NCBI GenBank assembly: GCA_964461025.1
Contig: CAYWSE010000015.1
Coordinates: 1-64,000 of the forward strand
Reading direction: 5' to 3'
Length of the DNA: 64,000 bases
Origin: JAHBVL01 sp964461025
GTDB lineage: Bacteria > Chloroflexota > Chloroflexia > Thermomicrobiales > UBA6265
Shown in pieces: positions 52,202 to 60,026 of this stretch; the stretch's first letter is position 1; each line of letters opens with the position of its first letter. The notes beneath the pieces are model-generated. The model made no database searches. It was not told where the DNA came from and worked only from the letters and a program-made list of their open reading frames with translations. Position numbers and translations under genes: made by a program.

Positions 52202-52736
52202 ATGGCACTCGATGCCGAAGAAGCCGCAATGCTCGAAGGTCGCCACGGAGAGGCGACGCAGATCGCGATGCGCATTCTGACTCGCGTCGCCCCGCTCTAC
52301 GGAGCGACGAAGCTCCAGACCGTGACCAGAGCGCACATCGACGACAAGCGATGATCGTGTCGATGTCGTGGCGTTCGGTAGTCCTCATTGCAGTCTGGAT
52401 GAGTTGCGCGAGCTGGCTGAATTGATGCGAGGAGCACGCGTTGCGGAGGGAGTTCAGTTTTTCGTCACAACGAGTTCCGCGATCCGGGAGATCGGGACGC
52501 GCCTTGGCATCGTTGAAGAACTGGAGCGATTTGGCGCGTGAGTGACGGCCGACACCTGTATCGCGGTTGCCCCGCTGGTGAAACCAGGCGCTCGCACGTT
52601 GATGACCAACTCCGCAAAGTACGCGCATTACGGTCCCGGATTGATCGGCGTCGAGTCGGTGTTTGGTTCGACCTCCGATTGCGTGCGATCGGCGATCGCC
52701 GGGCGGATTACGATCGACGAGTCGTCGTGGACGTGA
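52202..52736 (+). pseudogene. decayed large (catalytic) subunit of aconitase X
   Basis: Three fragments of the AcnX catalytic domain (DUF521) survive. An N-terminal piece (52202-52354: MALDAEEAAMLEGRHGEATQ and TRAHIDD) ends in TGA. About 200 residues of the normal 400 are missing. The second piece is in another frame (52353 onward: DVVAFGSPHCSLDELRELAE), with an in-frame TGA at 52539 where relatives have GARVxADTC, most simply a CGA-to-TGA change. The third piece (52542 onward: ADTCIAVAPLVKPG, TNSAKYAHYGPGLIGVE) ends in TGA overlapping the small-subunit ATG. AcnX dehydrates cis-3-hydroxyproline or mevalonate 5-phosphate. The cluster-binding centre is deleted, so the enzyme is inactive. Confidence 0.85.
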
Positions 52737-53167
52737 TGCGCATTCAGAGTGAGGTGCTAGTGCCCGGGGCGGGATTGGGCCGGGTGCTGGCGACGGACGA
52801 GCCGCTCGGCCTGTGGGGAGGTCTCGATCCCGAAACCGGTCAGATCATCGACCGGCGACATCCGCTGTGCGGCATGAATGTCGCTGGCAGGGTGCTGTCG
52901 TTGCCATTTGGGCGAGGGTCGTGCTCGGCAAGCGGTGTCCTGCTCGAAGCGGTAGCGAACCGAACAGGACCCGCCGCCATCCTCGTCGCCAGCCGCGACC
53001 CAGTGCTGGGTTTGGGCGCGGTGCTCGCCGACGAGCTGCTCGGGCAGCGACTGCCTGTCGTGCTGCTCGACGAGGCAATCCGTCGCACGCTCAATGATTT
53101 GTGGCACGTCTCGGTCAGCGAATGCGGCGAAATCAGCGCGTGGCATGAGAAAGCGCTGTCACCCTGA
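52736..53167 (+). CDS. aconitase X swivel-domain (small) subunit
   Basis: A 143-residue swivel-domain protein (DUF126). The typical part is VLATDEPLGLWGGLDPETGQ, IIDRRHPLCGMNVAGRVLSL and FGRGSCSASGVLLEAV. The ATG overlaps the last TGA of the decayed large subunit. The C-terminus (EISAWHEKALSP) and the stop codon lie in the dispersed repeat that begins at 53157, so the native end may have been altered. Without its catalytic partner it is probably a non-functional remnant or in the course of decay. Confidence 0.8.
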   Translation: MRIQSEVLVPGAGLGRVLATDEPLGLWGGLDPETGQIIDRRHPLCGMNVAGRVLSLPFGRGSCSASGVLLEAVANRTGPAAILVASRDPVLGLGAVLADELLGQRLPVVLLDEAIRRTLNDLWHVSVSECGEISAWHEKALSP

Positions 53168-53216
53168 GCTGAACGACGCGAAGCGAGTGAAGTCGAAGGG
53201 TCTCCCGCCGCGGCGG
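53157..53216 (+). repeat. dispersed repeat, copy 2 (right of the acnX locus)
   Basis: The segment starting tgtcaccctgagctgaac and ending ctcccgccgcggcgg is a near copy of 52057-52115 in the same orientation. It supplies the stop of the aconitase X small subunit. Together the copies bracket about 1 kb. Confidence 0.75.
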
Positions 53217-53303
53217 AAAGTCACTCGCATGGTTTCTCGTGCGTCGGCGACCGATCTTCCGGCACCGGTTGTGTCGTTCGGAGGTCTTCCCGCAGGCTCC
53301 CGT

Positions 53304-54395
53304 TCAGCCTTGCACCCGCTTAGCGACTTCCTTGCCGAATTCGGATGTTGTCACCGGCGTGATGCCCGCTCCCGCGATGTCATAGGTGCGGACGCCGTCA
53401 GCAATTGCCGCCGAAACGGCCTGTTCGACCGCAGTTGCCTCGGATTCCAGACCAAGCGAGCTGCGCAACAGCATGGCCAGCGAGAGAATTGTTCCGGTCG
53501 GATTCGCTTTCCCCTGACGAGCCATTGATGGCGCACTGCCGTGAATCGGTTCGTACAAGCCGATGCGCCGTCCCGATTGCTTTGGCGCCCCAAGGCTGGC
53601 GGACGGCAACAGACCAATCGACCCGGCGATCACACTCGCTTCATCGGTCAGAATGTCGCCGAACATGTTTTCCATGACGATCACGTCGAATCTGCCCGGC
53701 TGGCGAACCAGCCGCATCGCCATCGCATCGACGAGCACATGTTCGAGGGTTACGTCGGGATAATCCGGCGCGACCTCCTCGACGATCTCGCGCCACAGCC
53801 GGGAGGTCGAAAGGACATTCGATTTGTCGACACTGGCGAGTTGTTTCCGGCGATCGCGGGCCAGCTCGAATCCGAGACGCACGACCCGCTCGATCTCCTG
53901 CTCGCGGTATTTCATTGTATCAACGGCGAGCCGGCCCCGCGAATCTGACCATTGCCGCGTCGGTTTGCCAAAATAGATGCCGCCGGTCAGCTCACGCACG
54001 ACAACCAGATCGACCCCCGAGACGATTTCCGTCTTGATGGGCGATGTTTCGGCGAGATCGGGATGAACCGCCACCGGCCGCAGGTTGGCGAAGAGCCCCA
54101 GACCCTTGCGAAGCGCCAGTAATCCCCGTTCGGGGCGAAGTCCCACTTCGATGCTGTCCCACTGCGGGCCACCGACGGCGCCCAGCAACACAGCATCGGC
54201 ACGCTTGCAGATGGCCAGATCTTCCTTGCGCAGCGGTACGCCATGAGCGTCGATTGCCGCGCCGCCGATGGCCACCTCGGTGGTATCGATTTGATGCCCG
54301 AACGCGCTGGCGACCTTGTCGAGCACCTCGAGGGCCGCAGCCGTGATTTCCGGACCGACGCCATCGCCGTGCATGACCACAATCGAAGCTTTCAC
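53304..54395 (-). CDS. leuB: 3-isopropylmalate dehydrogenase
   Basis: Oxidatively decarboxylates 3-isopropylmalate in leucine synthesis. The 363-residue protein begins KASIVVMHGDGVGPEITAAA, has the substrate motif VVRELTGGIYFGKPTRQWSD in part (RELTGGIYFGKP), the signature NMFGDILTDEASVIAGSIGL, and YEPIHGSAPSMARQGKANP. GTG at 54395 has AAGGGA eight bases upstream and gives the usual N-terminus; a GTG 24 bases earlier is less likely. Last gene of the ilv-leu operon. Confidence 0.94.
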   Translation of the reverse strand: MKASIVVMHGDGVGPEITAAALEVLDKVASAFGHQIDTTEVAIGGAAIDAHGVPLRKEDLAICKRADAVLLGAVGGPQWDSIEVGLRPERGLLALRKGLGLFANLRPVAVHPDLAETSPIKTEIVSGVDLVVVRELTGGIYFGKPTRQWSDSRGRLAVDTMKYREQEIERVVRLGFELARDRRKQLASVDKSNVLSTSRLWREIVEEVAPDYPDVTLEHVLVDAMAMRLVRQPGRFDVIVMENMFGDILTDEASVIAGSIGLLPSASLGAPKQSGRRIGLYEPIHGSAPSMARQGKANPTGTILSLAMLLRSSLGLESEATAVEQAVSAAIADGVRTYDIAGAGITPVTTSEFGKEVAKRVQG

Positions 54396-54423
54396 CTGAA
54401 CGATCCCTTCTTTTGACACAAAG

Positions 54424-54458
54424 AGCGCTCCGGCCCGGCGAACCAGGTTCGGAGCGCT
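54424..54458 (-). promoter_or_regulatory. inverted repeat between leuD and leuB
   Basis: Arms agcgctccg and cggagcgct, 9 bp each, with a 17-base loop, lie in the leuD-leuB spacer. On the transcribed strand they are followed by CTTTGTG. It may be a weak terminator or a processing or stability element. Confidence 0.45.
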
Positions 54459-54476
54459 GGGTTCTCGACTGCGAGA

Positions 54477-55082
54477 TTATGCGCCAGCGGCGGCGACTTC
54501 GGGCAACCATGCCGCCCGGTGCGATTCGTACGCCTCGATCGCATCTTCATGACGCAAGGTCAGCCCGATGTCATCCAGACCTTCCAGGAGCCGGTACAGC
54601 GTGAAGTCGTCGAGCGGAAACTCGACCTCAATGCCGATCTCGGGTACGGAAAGCGTGCGACTCTTGATGTCGATCGTCATCTGCAAACCTGGCTCGTCGG
54701 TCGCGGCCCGCATCAGGATGTCGGCGATCTCGGGATCGACAACGACCGGGACGAGACCGGTTTTCGTCGAGTTGTTGCGAAAGATGTCGCCAAAACGCGG
54801 CGAGATCACTGCCTGAATGCCGGCATCCATCAATGCCCAGACGGCATGCTCGCGCGACGAACCGACACCGAAATTGGCGCCGGCGATGATGATCGACGCA
54901 CCCTGATACTCAGGCCGGTTCATGACGAAATCAGGGTCCTGTTTCCAGGAGGAGAAAAGGCCCTCGCCGAATCCCGTTCGCTCGACCCGTTTCAGCCAGA
55001 CCGCCGGGATGATCTGGTCGGTATCGACGTCACTCCTGTCGAGCGGCATGGCTACGCCGCTGATCGATTCCACTTTCTGCAT
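54477..55082 (-). CDS. leuD: 3-isopropylmalate dehydratase small subunit
   Basis: The swivelling subunit that completes the active site of isopropylmalate isomerase. The 201-residue protein begins with the family segment GVAMPLDRSDVDTDQIIPAVW and contains IIIAGANFGVGSSREHAVWAL, as required. The ATG lies two bases after the leuC stop. Confidence 0.96.
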   Translation of the reverse strand: MQKVESISGVAMPLDRSDVDTDQIIPAVWLKRVERTGFGEGLFSSWKQDPDFVMNRPEYQGASIIIAGANFGVGSSREHAVWALMDAGIQAVISPRFGDIFRNNSTKTGLVPVVVDPEIADILMRAATDEPGLQMTIDIKSRTLSVPEIGIEVEFPLDDFTLYRLLEGLDDIGLTLRHEDAIEAYESHRAAWLPEVAAAGA

Positions 55083-55084
55083 GA

Positions 55085-56494
55085 CTACTGAACCTCCGCG
55101 GGAGTGGCGAAGACCCCGGCTACCGCAGTGGCCGCGGCAACGGCAGGCGAGACGAGATGTGTGCGACCACCCTTGCCTTGCCGGCCCTCGAAATTGCGGT
55201 TACTGGTCGAAGCGCATCGCTGACCGGCGACCAACTGATCGGGGTTCATACCGAGACACATCGAGCAACCAGCAGCCCTCCACTCGAACCCGGCATCGAT
55301 GAAGATGCGATCGAGACCCTCTCGCTCGGCTTGTGCTTTGACCTGCATCGACCCCGGCACCACGATCCCCTGCACGCGCGGCGAAACCCGGCGCCCATCG
55401 ATCACCGACGCAGCCAGCCGCAAATCCTCGATGCGGCTATTGGTGCAGGAACCGATGAACACGACGTCGACGGAGATGTCGCCGATCGGCGTGCCGGGCT
55501 TCAGGTCCATGTAGGTCAGCGCCCGGTCGGCGGCATCTCGCGCTCGCGGATCGTCGATGCTGGCCGGATCGGGTACCCGGCCGTCGATCGGCACCACTTG
55601 CGCCGGGTTCGTTCCCCACGACACGTGAGGCCGGATCGCCGCGCCGTCGAGCTCGACATAGGTGTCGAACGTGGCGCCTTCATCGGTTGGCAGCGATCGC
55701 CAGGAATCGAGCGCCTGTTTCCACTCGTCGCCCTTCGGCGCATGCTCGCGCCCTTCGACATATGAAAACGTGGTGTCGTCAGGAGCGATCATCCCCGCCC
55801 GAGCGCCTGCCTCGATCGACATATTGCAGACAGTCATTCGGCCTTCCATGGAAAGGGAGCGAATCGTCGACCCGCGGTATTCGATGATGTGACCGATGCC
55901 GCCGCCGGTGCCGATCTTGCCGATGATCGCCAGAATGACATCCTTGGCTGTCACGCCCTCGGGCAGATCGCCATTGACTTCGATCGACATCGTCTTCGGC
56001 CGCATCGAGGGCAGCGTCTGGGTAGCCAGAACGTGCTCGACTTCACTCGTACCGATACCGAACGCGAGAGCGCCAAACGCGCCATGCGTCGAAGTGTGAC
56101 TATCGCCACAGACGATCGTCATACCCGGTTGAGTGAGACCCTGTTCGGGGCCGATCACGTGAACGATCCCCTGATTGCGATGTCCCATCGGAAAGAGTTT
56201 GACGCCGAACTCGGCGCAATTCTTCGTCAGCGCCGAGACCTGCTTCGCCGAAACAGGATCGATAATCGGCTGATCGATATTGATTGTCGGCACATTGTGA
56301 TCCGCCGTGGCGATCGTCAGATCCGGCCGGCGCACGTTGCGGCCATGCATCCGCAATCCGTCGAACGCCTGCGGCGAGGTGACCTCATGCACGAGGTGCA
56401 GGTCGATGTAAAGCAGATCGGGTTCTCCGGGACCAGAATGGACGATATGTCGCTCCCAGAGTTTTTCACTGAGCGTCTGTGGTTTGGCTGTCAC
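55085..56494 (-). CDS. leuC: 3-isopropylmalate dehydratase large subunit
   Basis: The [4Fe-4S] subunit of isopropylmalate isomerase. The 469-residue protein has the start TLSEKLWERHIVHSGPGEPD, the VCGDSHTSTHGAFGALAFGI segment, and the cluster cysteines in FIGSCTNSRIEDLR and AAGCSMCLGMNPDQL. GTG at 56494 with GAGGAAG upstream matches the family N-terminus; the frame is open to 56548. Confidence 0.96.
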   Translation of the reverse strand: MTAKPQTLSEKLWERHIVHSGPGEPDLLYIDLHLVHEVTSPQAFDGLRMHGRNVRRPDLTIATADHNVPTINIDQPIIDPVSAKQVSALTKNCAEFGVKLFPMGHRNQGIVHVIGPEQGLTQPGMTIVCGDSHTSTHGAFGALAFGIGTSEVEHVLATQTLPSMRPKTMSIEVNGDLPEGVTAKDVILAIIGKIGTGGGIGHIIEYRGSTIRSLSMEGRMTVCNMSIEAGARAGMIAPDDTTFSYVEGREHAPKGDEWKQALDSWRSLPTDEGATFDTYVELDGAAIRPHVSWGTNPAQVVPIDGRVPDPASIDDPRARDAADRALTYMDLKPGTPIGDISVDVVFIGSCTNSRIEDLRLAASVIDGRRVSPRVQGIVVPGSMQVKAQAEREGLDRIFIDAGFEWRAAGCSMCLGMNPDQLVAGQRCASTSNRNFEGRQGKGGRTHLVSPAVAAATAVAGVFATPAEVQ

Positions 56495-56560
56495 ACCATT
56501 CTTCCTCTTTCGACCTTTGCGTGAGCCTTGTGGCTCCTGAAAACACACCCCGGCTCGAAG

Positions 56561-56592
56561 TGGCGGGTCCGACCCACCGTCCGGACCCGCCA
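56561..56592 (-). promoter_or_regulatory. inverted repeat between leuA and leuC
   Basis: Arms tggcgggtcc and ggacccgcca, a perfect 10-bp GC-rich stem with a 12-base loop, fill the leuA-leuC spacer. No T-run follows. It is probably an mRNA stability or processing hairpin. Confidence 0.45.
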
Positions 56593-56605
56593 GGGGCGAT
56601 CGACG

Positions 56606-58183
56606 TCAAGCCCATCGAGAGACGGATGATCCGGCAATCACCGTCGATGGCTCACCGGCGCGAACCTTGCTCAATGCATCGAGATAGGCGCGAGCGCTGG
56701 CTTCGACGATGTCGGTGGCGAGTCCATGACCTGTGAACAGCTCACCCTCTTCCGATCGAATCCGCACATGAACCTGTCCCTGCGCGTCTTCGCCCGGCGT
56801 CACCGCTTCGACCTGGTAGTACTCGAGCGTCGTCGAAATCGACGTCGCCGCATCGATCGCCTGCAGGAGAGCGTCGACCGGACCATTTCCCTCCGCGTCG
56901 CCGGCCAGCTGGATGTCGCCGTAAGCCAGCACCACTGAGGCATTTGCAGGTTCGCCGCTGGCGATATCGACCCGCCACTGCCGCAAGGCATAGACATCGT
57001 CACGCGTCTGCTGCTGATTGCGAACGAGCGCGATCAGGTCCGCCGCGGTCACCCGCTTCTTCTTGTCCGCCAGCTCGAGGAAACTCGTGTAGGCGTCCTG
57101 CATTTCCTCGTCGCTCAGCTTGAAACCGAGCTCGGTCAGCGCATTACGGAAACCGGCCCGGCCGGAGTGTTTGCCAAGCACCAGCTTGGTGCCTTCCCAC
57201 CCGACGTCCTGCGGATTCATGATCTCGTACGTCGTGCGCTCCTTGAGCATGCCGTCCTGATGAATGCCCGCTTCATGCGCGAACGCGTTCTCGCCGACGA
57301 TCGCCTTGTTCACTTGCACGTTGAGACCGGTGATGCCCGAAACGAGCCTGCTCGCCGGCACGATGCGATCTTTCCGGACGTTTGTCCAGGCGCCGCCAAA
57401 GGTGTCGCCGCGGGTCGAGAGCGCCATTACGACTTCTTCGAGCGCCGTGTTTCCGGCCCGCTCGCCGATGCCGTTGATCGTCACTTCGGCCTGTCTGGCG
57501 CCGGCGCCGATCGCGGCCAGCGTGTTCGCCGTGGCCATGCCCAGATCGTTGTGGCAGTGCACAGAGATGATCACGTCGGCAATGCCGGGCACGTTCTCCT
57601 GCAGGTGCGTCATCAGCGCGGCGTACTCCGCAGGCGTCGTGTAGCCGACCGTGTCCGGCACATTGAGCGTCGTCGCCCCCGCTTCGATCGCCCTGCCGAA
57701 CACCTGAACGAGGTAATCCCAGTCCGATCTCGTGGCGTCCTCCGCCGAGAACTCGACGTTGTCCGTGAACGAGCGGGCCAGAGTGACCATCTCGGAAACA
57801 CGCTCGAGCACTTCCTCGCGGCTCATCCGCAGCTTGTGCTCGAGATGAATATCAGACGTGGCGATGAATGTGTGAATCCGGGACGACTCCGCGGGCTCGA
57901 CTGCGCGCGCGCACTGCTCGATATCGGAGCGGTTAGTGCGGGCAAGACCGGCCACCCGGGCGCCTTTCACACGCTGGGCGATCATCCGGACCGCTTCGAA
58001 GTCGCCCGGCGATGCGGCGGGAAATCCCGCTTCGATAATGTCCACGCCGAGCTCGACCAGCGCGTCGGCGACCTCGAGTTTTTCCTCGACGGTCATCGTG
58101 GCGCCGGGCGACTGCTCGCCGTCACGCAGGGTCGTGTCGAAAATCCAGATGCGCTTTTGTACGTCCGGCTCCGTTGCTGTCAT
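56606..58183 (-). CDS. leuA: 2-isopropylmalate synthase
   Basis: Condenses acetyl-CoA with 2-ketoisovalerate, the first step of leucine synthesis. The 525-residue protein has the HMGL-type barrel with IFDTTLRDGEQSPGATM, the metal-binding histidines in ISVHCHNDLGMATANT, GERAGNTALEEVVMAL, and KHSGRAGFRNAL. The C-terminal 120 residues form the regulatory LeuA dimer domain that senses leucine. It is 25 bases after ilvC. Confidence 0.96.
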   Translation of the reverse strand: MTATEPDVQKRIWIFDTTLRDGEQSPGATMTVEEKLEVADALVELGVDIIEAGFPAASPGDFEAVRMIAQRVKGARVAGLARTNRSDIEQCARAVEPAESSRIHTFIATSDIHLEHKLRMSREEVLERVSEMVTLARSFTDNVEFSAEDATRSDWDYLVQVFGRAIEAGATTLNVPDTVGYTTPAEYAALMTHLQENVPGIADVIISVHCHNDLGMATANTLAAIGAGARQAEVTINGIGERAGNTALEEVVMALSTRGDTFGGAWTNVRKDRIVPASRLVSGITGLNVQVNKAIVGENAFAHEAGIHQDGMLKERTTYEIMNPQDVGWEGTKLVLGKHSGRAGFRNALTELGFKLSDEEMQDAYTSFLELADKKKRVTAADLIALVRNQQQTRDDVYALRQWRVDIASGEPANASVVLAYGDIQLAGDAEGNGPVDALLQAIDAATSISTTLEYYQVEAVTPGEDAQGQVHVRIRSEEGELFTGHGLATDIVEASARAYLDALSKVRAGEPSTVIAGSSVSRWA

Positions 58184-58208
58184 CAGTTCTTGGCTCCGTT
58201 GCGACGGA

Positions 58209-59219
58209 TCAGGCCGGGGCTTTTCCCGGGTGCAGGAACGGCATCATGTCCCGCAGGCCTTTTCCTACTGTTTCGATGGTCGTGGAGGCATGATCGTCGC
58301 GCAGCTTCAGGAAGTTCTCCCGCCCCGCTTCGTTCTCGGCGATCCAGGCGTCGGCCCATTTGCCGCTCTGAATGTCGGCGAGGAGTCCCTGCATGGCTTC
58401 GCGTGTGTGATCGTCGACGATCTTCGGCCCAGCGGTGTAATCACCATATTCGGCGGTGTCACTGACGGAATACCGCATGTACGAGAGTCCACCGGTGTAG
58501 AAGAGATCGACGATCAACTTCAGCTCGTGCAGGCACTCGAAATAGGCCACTTCCGGCTGATAACCAGCCGCCACGAGCGTATCGAACCCGGCTTCGACGA
58601 GAGCGGAAACGCCTCCACAAAGAATCGCCTGCTCGCCGAAAAGGTCGGTCTCGGTTTCTTCCTTGAAGGTCGTCTCAAGAACGCCGGCGCGCGTCGAGCC
58701 GAGACCCTTCGCATACGCCAGCCCTGTCTCCTTTGCATGCCCTGTCGCGTCCTGATGGACGGCGATCAGCGCGGGTACACCGACACCCTCGGCATAGAGC
58801 TCACGGAGACGGTGCCCCGGGCTCTTGGGAGCGATCATCACGACATCGACATCGGCTGGTGGTTGCACCTGACCGAAGTGAATGTTGAATCCGTGAGCGA
58901 ACATCAGCGTCTTGCCGGCAGCCAGATTTGGCGCGATTTCGTCGCGATAGACCTTGCCCTGCGTCTGATCGGGAATCACCACCATGATGATGTCCGCAGC
59001 CTTGGCGGCCTCGGCAACGGTTTTCACTTCGAATCCGTCGGCCTCAGCTTTGGCTCGGCTCTTGCTGCCCTCATGGAGTCCGACGACGACCTTGACGCCC
59101 GAGTCGCGCAGGTTCTGCGCATGAGCGTGACCCTGGCTGCCATAGCCGATCACGGCAACGGTTTTGCCCTGGAGCGGCGCGAGACTGGCGTCGGAGTCGT
59201 AGTAAATGGTTGCCGGCAC
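58209..59219 (-). CDS. ilvC: ketol-acid reductoisomerase
   Basis: Isomerises and reduces acetolactate for valine, leucine and isoleucine. The 336-residue class I enzyme begins with the NADPH loop VIGYGSQGHAHAQNLRDSG, has the segments PPADVDVVMIAPKSPGH and FGEQAILCGGVSALVEAGFD in part, and ends with the knot domain. Start is GTG at 59219. The loop SQGHAHAQNLRDSG resembles NADPH-preferring members. A hairpin separates it from ilvN. Confidence 0.96.
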   Translation of the reverse strand: MPATIYYDSDASLAPLQGKTVAVIGYGSQGHAHAQNLRDSGVKVVVGLHEGSKSRAKAEADGFEVKTVAEAAKAADIIMVVIPDQTQGKVYRDEIAPNLAAGKTLMFAHGFNIHFGQVQPPADVDVVMIAPKSPGHRLRELYAEGVGVPALIAVHQDATGHAKETGLAYAKGLGSTRAGVLETTFKEETETDLFGEQAILCGGVSALVEAGFDTLVAAGYQPEVAYFECLHELKLIVDLFYTGGLSYMRYSVSDTAEYGDYTAGPKIVDDHTREAMQGLLADIQSGKWADAWIAENEAGRENFLKLRDDHASTTIETVGKGLRDMMPFLHPGKAPA

Positions 59220-59254
59220 GTGAAGTTCCTTCCTCTTTCCACCCTGACAATTGA

Positions 59255-59281
59255 AACGACCGGCGTACTTCGCCGGTCGTT
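59255..59281 (-). promoter_or_regulatory. strong hairpin between ilvN and ilvC
   Basis: Arms aacgaccggcg and cgccggtcgtt form a perfect 11-bp stem with a five-base loop. It is followed on the minus strand by TCAATTGTC, so termination is at best partial. It may set the ratio of ilvBN to the distal genes. Confidence 0.5.
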
Positions 59282-59290
59282 GGATAACAC

Positions 59291-59836
59291 TTAGTTGGCC
59301 GCTGCCGCCGCGAACTCGGCTACGCTGGCAGGCAGACCCTTGCCTGCGATCTGCGAGTTACCGCGCGTCATAGCGATCGAGCCGGTGCGCACCAGTTCCC
59401 TGATGCCGAAGGATCGCAGCATCGTCAGTAGCGAATCGACCTGATCTTCTGGTCCTGTCATCTCCAGCAGGAGCGTATTGGGGCTGGCGTCGATGACGCG
59501 GGCGTTGAACATCTGGGCAATCAGTAGAATCTCCTGTCGGTGCTGCGATTTCGCCGCGACTTTGATCAGCGCCATTTCATGCGATACCGCCGGCAGATCG
59601 GTGACATCAGTCACCTTCAGCACTTCGAGTAGCTTGTAGAGCTGCTTGGTCGCCTGCTCGATATCGTCGTCATTGCCGGGCAGCACCAGCGTCATCCGCG
59701 AAACCCCTGGCTGCTCTGAGTGCCCAACTGTGATCGAGTCGATGTTGATCGAGCGGCGGCGCAGCAACGAGACCACCCGGTTCAGCACACCGGGATGATC
59801 CTCCACCATCACGACCAGAATATGTTGACGGTTCAT
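59291..59836 (-). CDS. ilvN: acetolactate synthase small (regulatory) subunit
   Basis: Binds valine and inhibits the large subunit. The 181-residue protein has the ACT domain at residues 4-75 (HILVVMVEDHPGVLNRVVSL, RRSINIDSITVGHSEQPGVS in part) and the C-terminal ALS_ss_C domain (KVAAKSQHRQEILLIAQMF). The start is ATG. The MITE-like element lies between it and ilvB. Confidence 0.95.
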   Translation of the reverse strand: MNRQHILVVMVEDHPGVLNRVVSLLRRRSINIDSITVGHSEQPGVSRMTLVLPGNDDDIEQATKQLYKLLEVLKVTDVTDLPAVSHEMALIKVAAKSQHRQEILLIAQMFNARVIDASPNTLLLEMTGPEDQVDSLLTMLRSFGIRELVRTGSIAMTRGNSQIAGKGLPASVAEFAAAAAN

Positions 59837-59873
59837 CGGGATCCCCTCATTCTCATCCTTGACCCTACCGCTT

Positions 59874-59976
59874 CGTCATTCTGAACGAAGTGAACAATCT
59901 CTCGTTCGTTCTCAACGATCGCCGTCTCCCACGGACCTGCCGCGGCAGGAGATCCTTCGCTTCGCTCAGGATGACA
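59874..59976. mobile_element. palindromic MITE-like element between ilvB and ilvN
   Basis: Imperfect inverted arms (left near gtcattctgaacgaagtg, right near ctcaggatgac with agatccttcgcttcgct) flank a short centre. The right arm, read on the minus strand, is the same repeat as at 52057 and 53157. The arms carry a small ORF fragment without a known domain. It sits inside an operon without destroying a gene. Confidence 0.65.
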
Positions 59977-60026
59977 ATCGGTAGCATTCCTCGTCGCGGC
60001 AATCGACCGTGGTCTTCTGCTCGACA

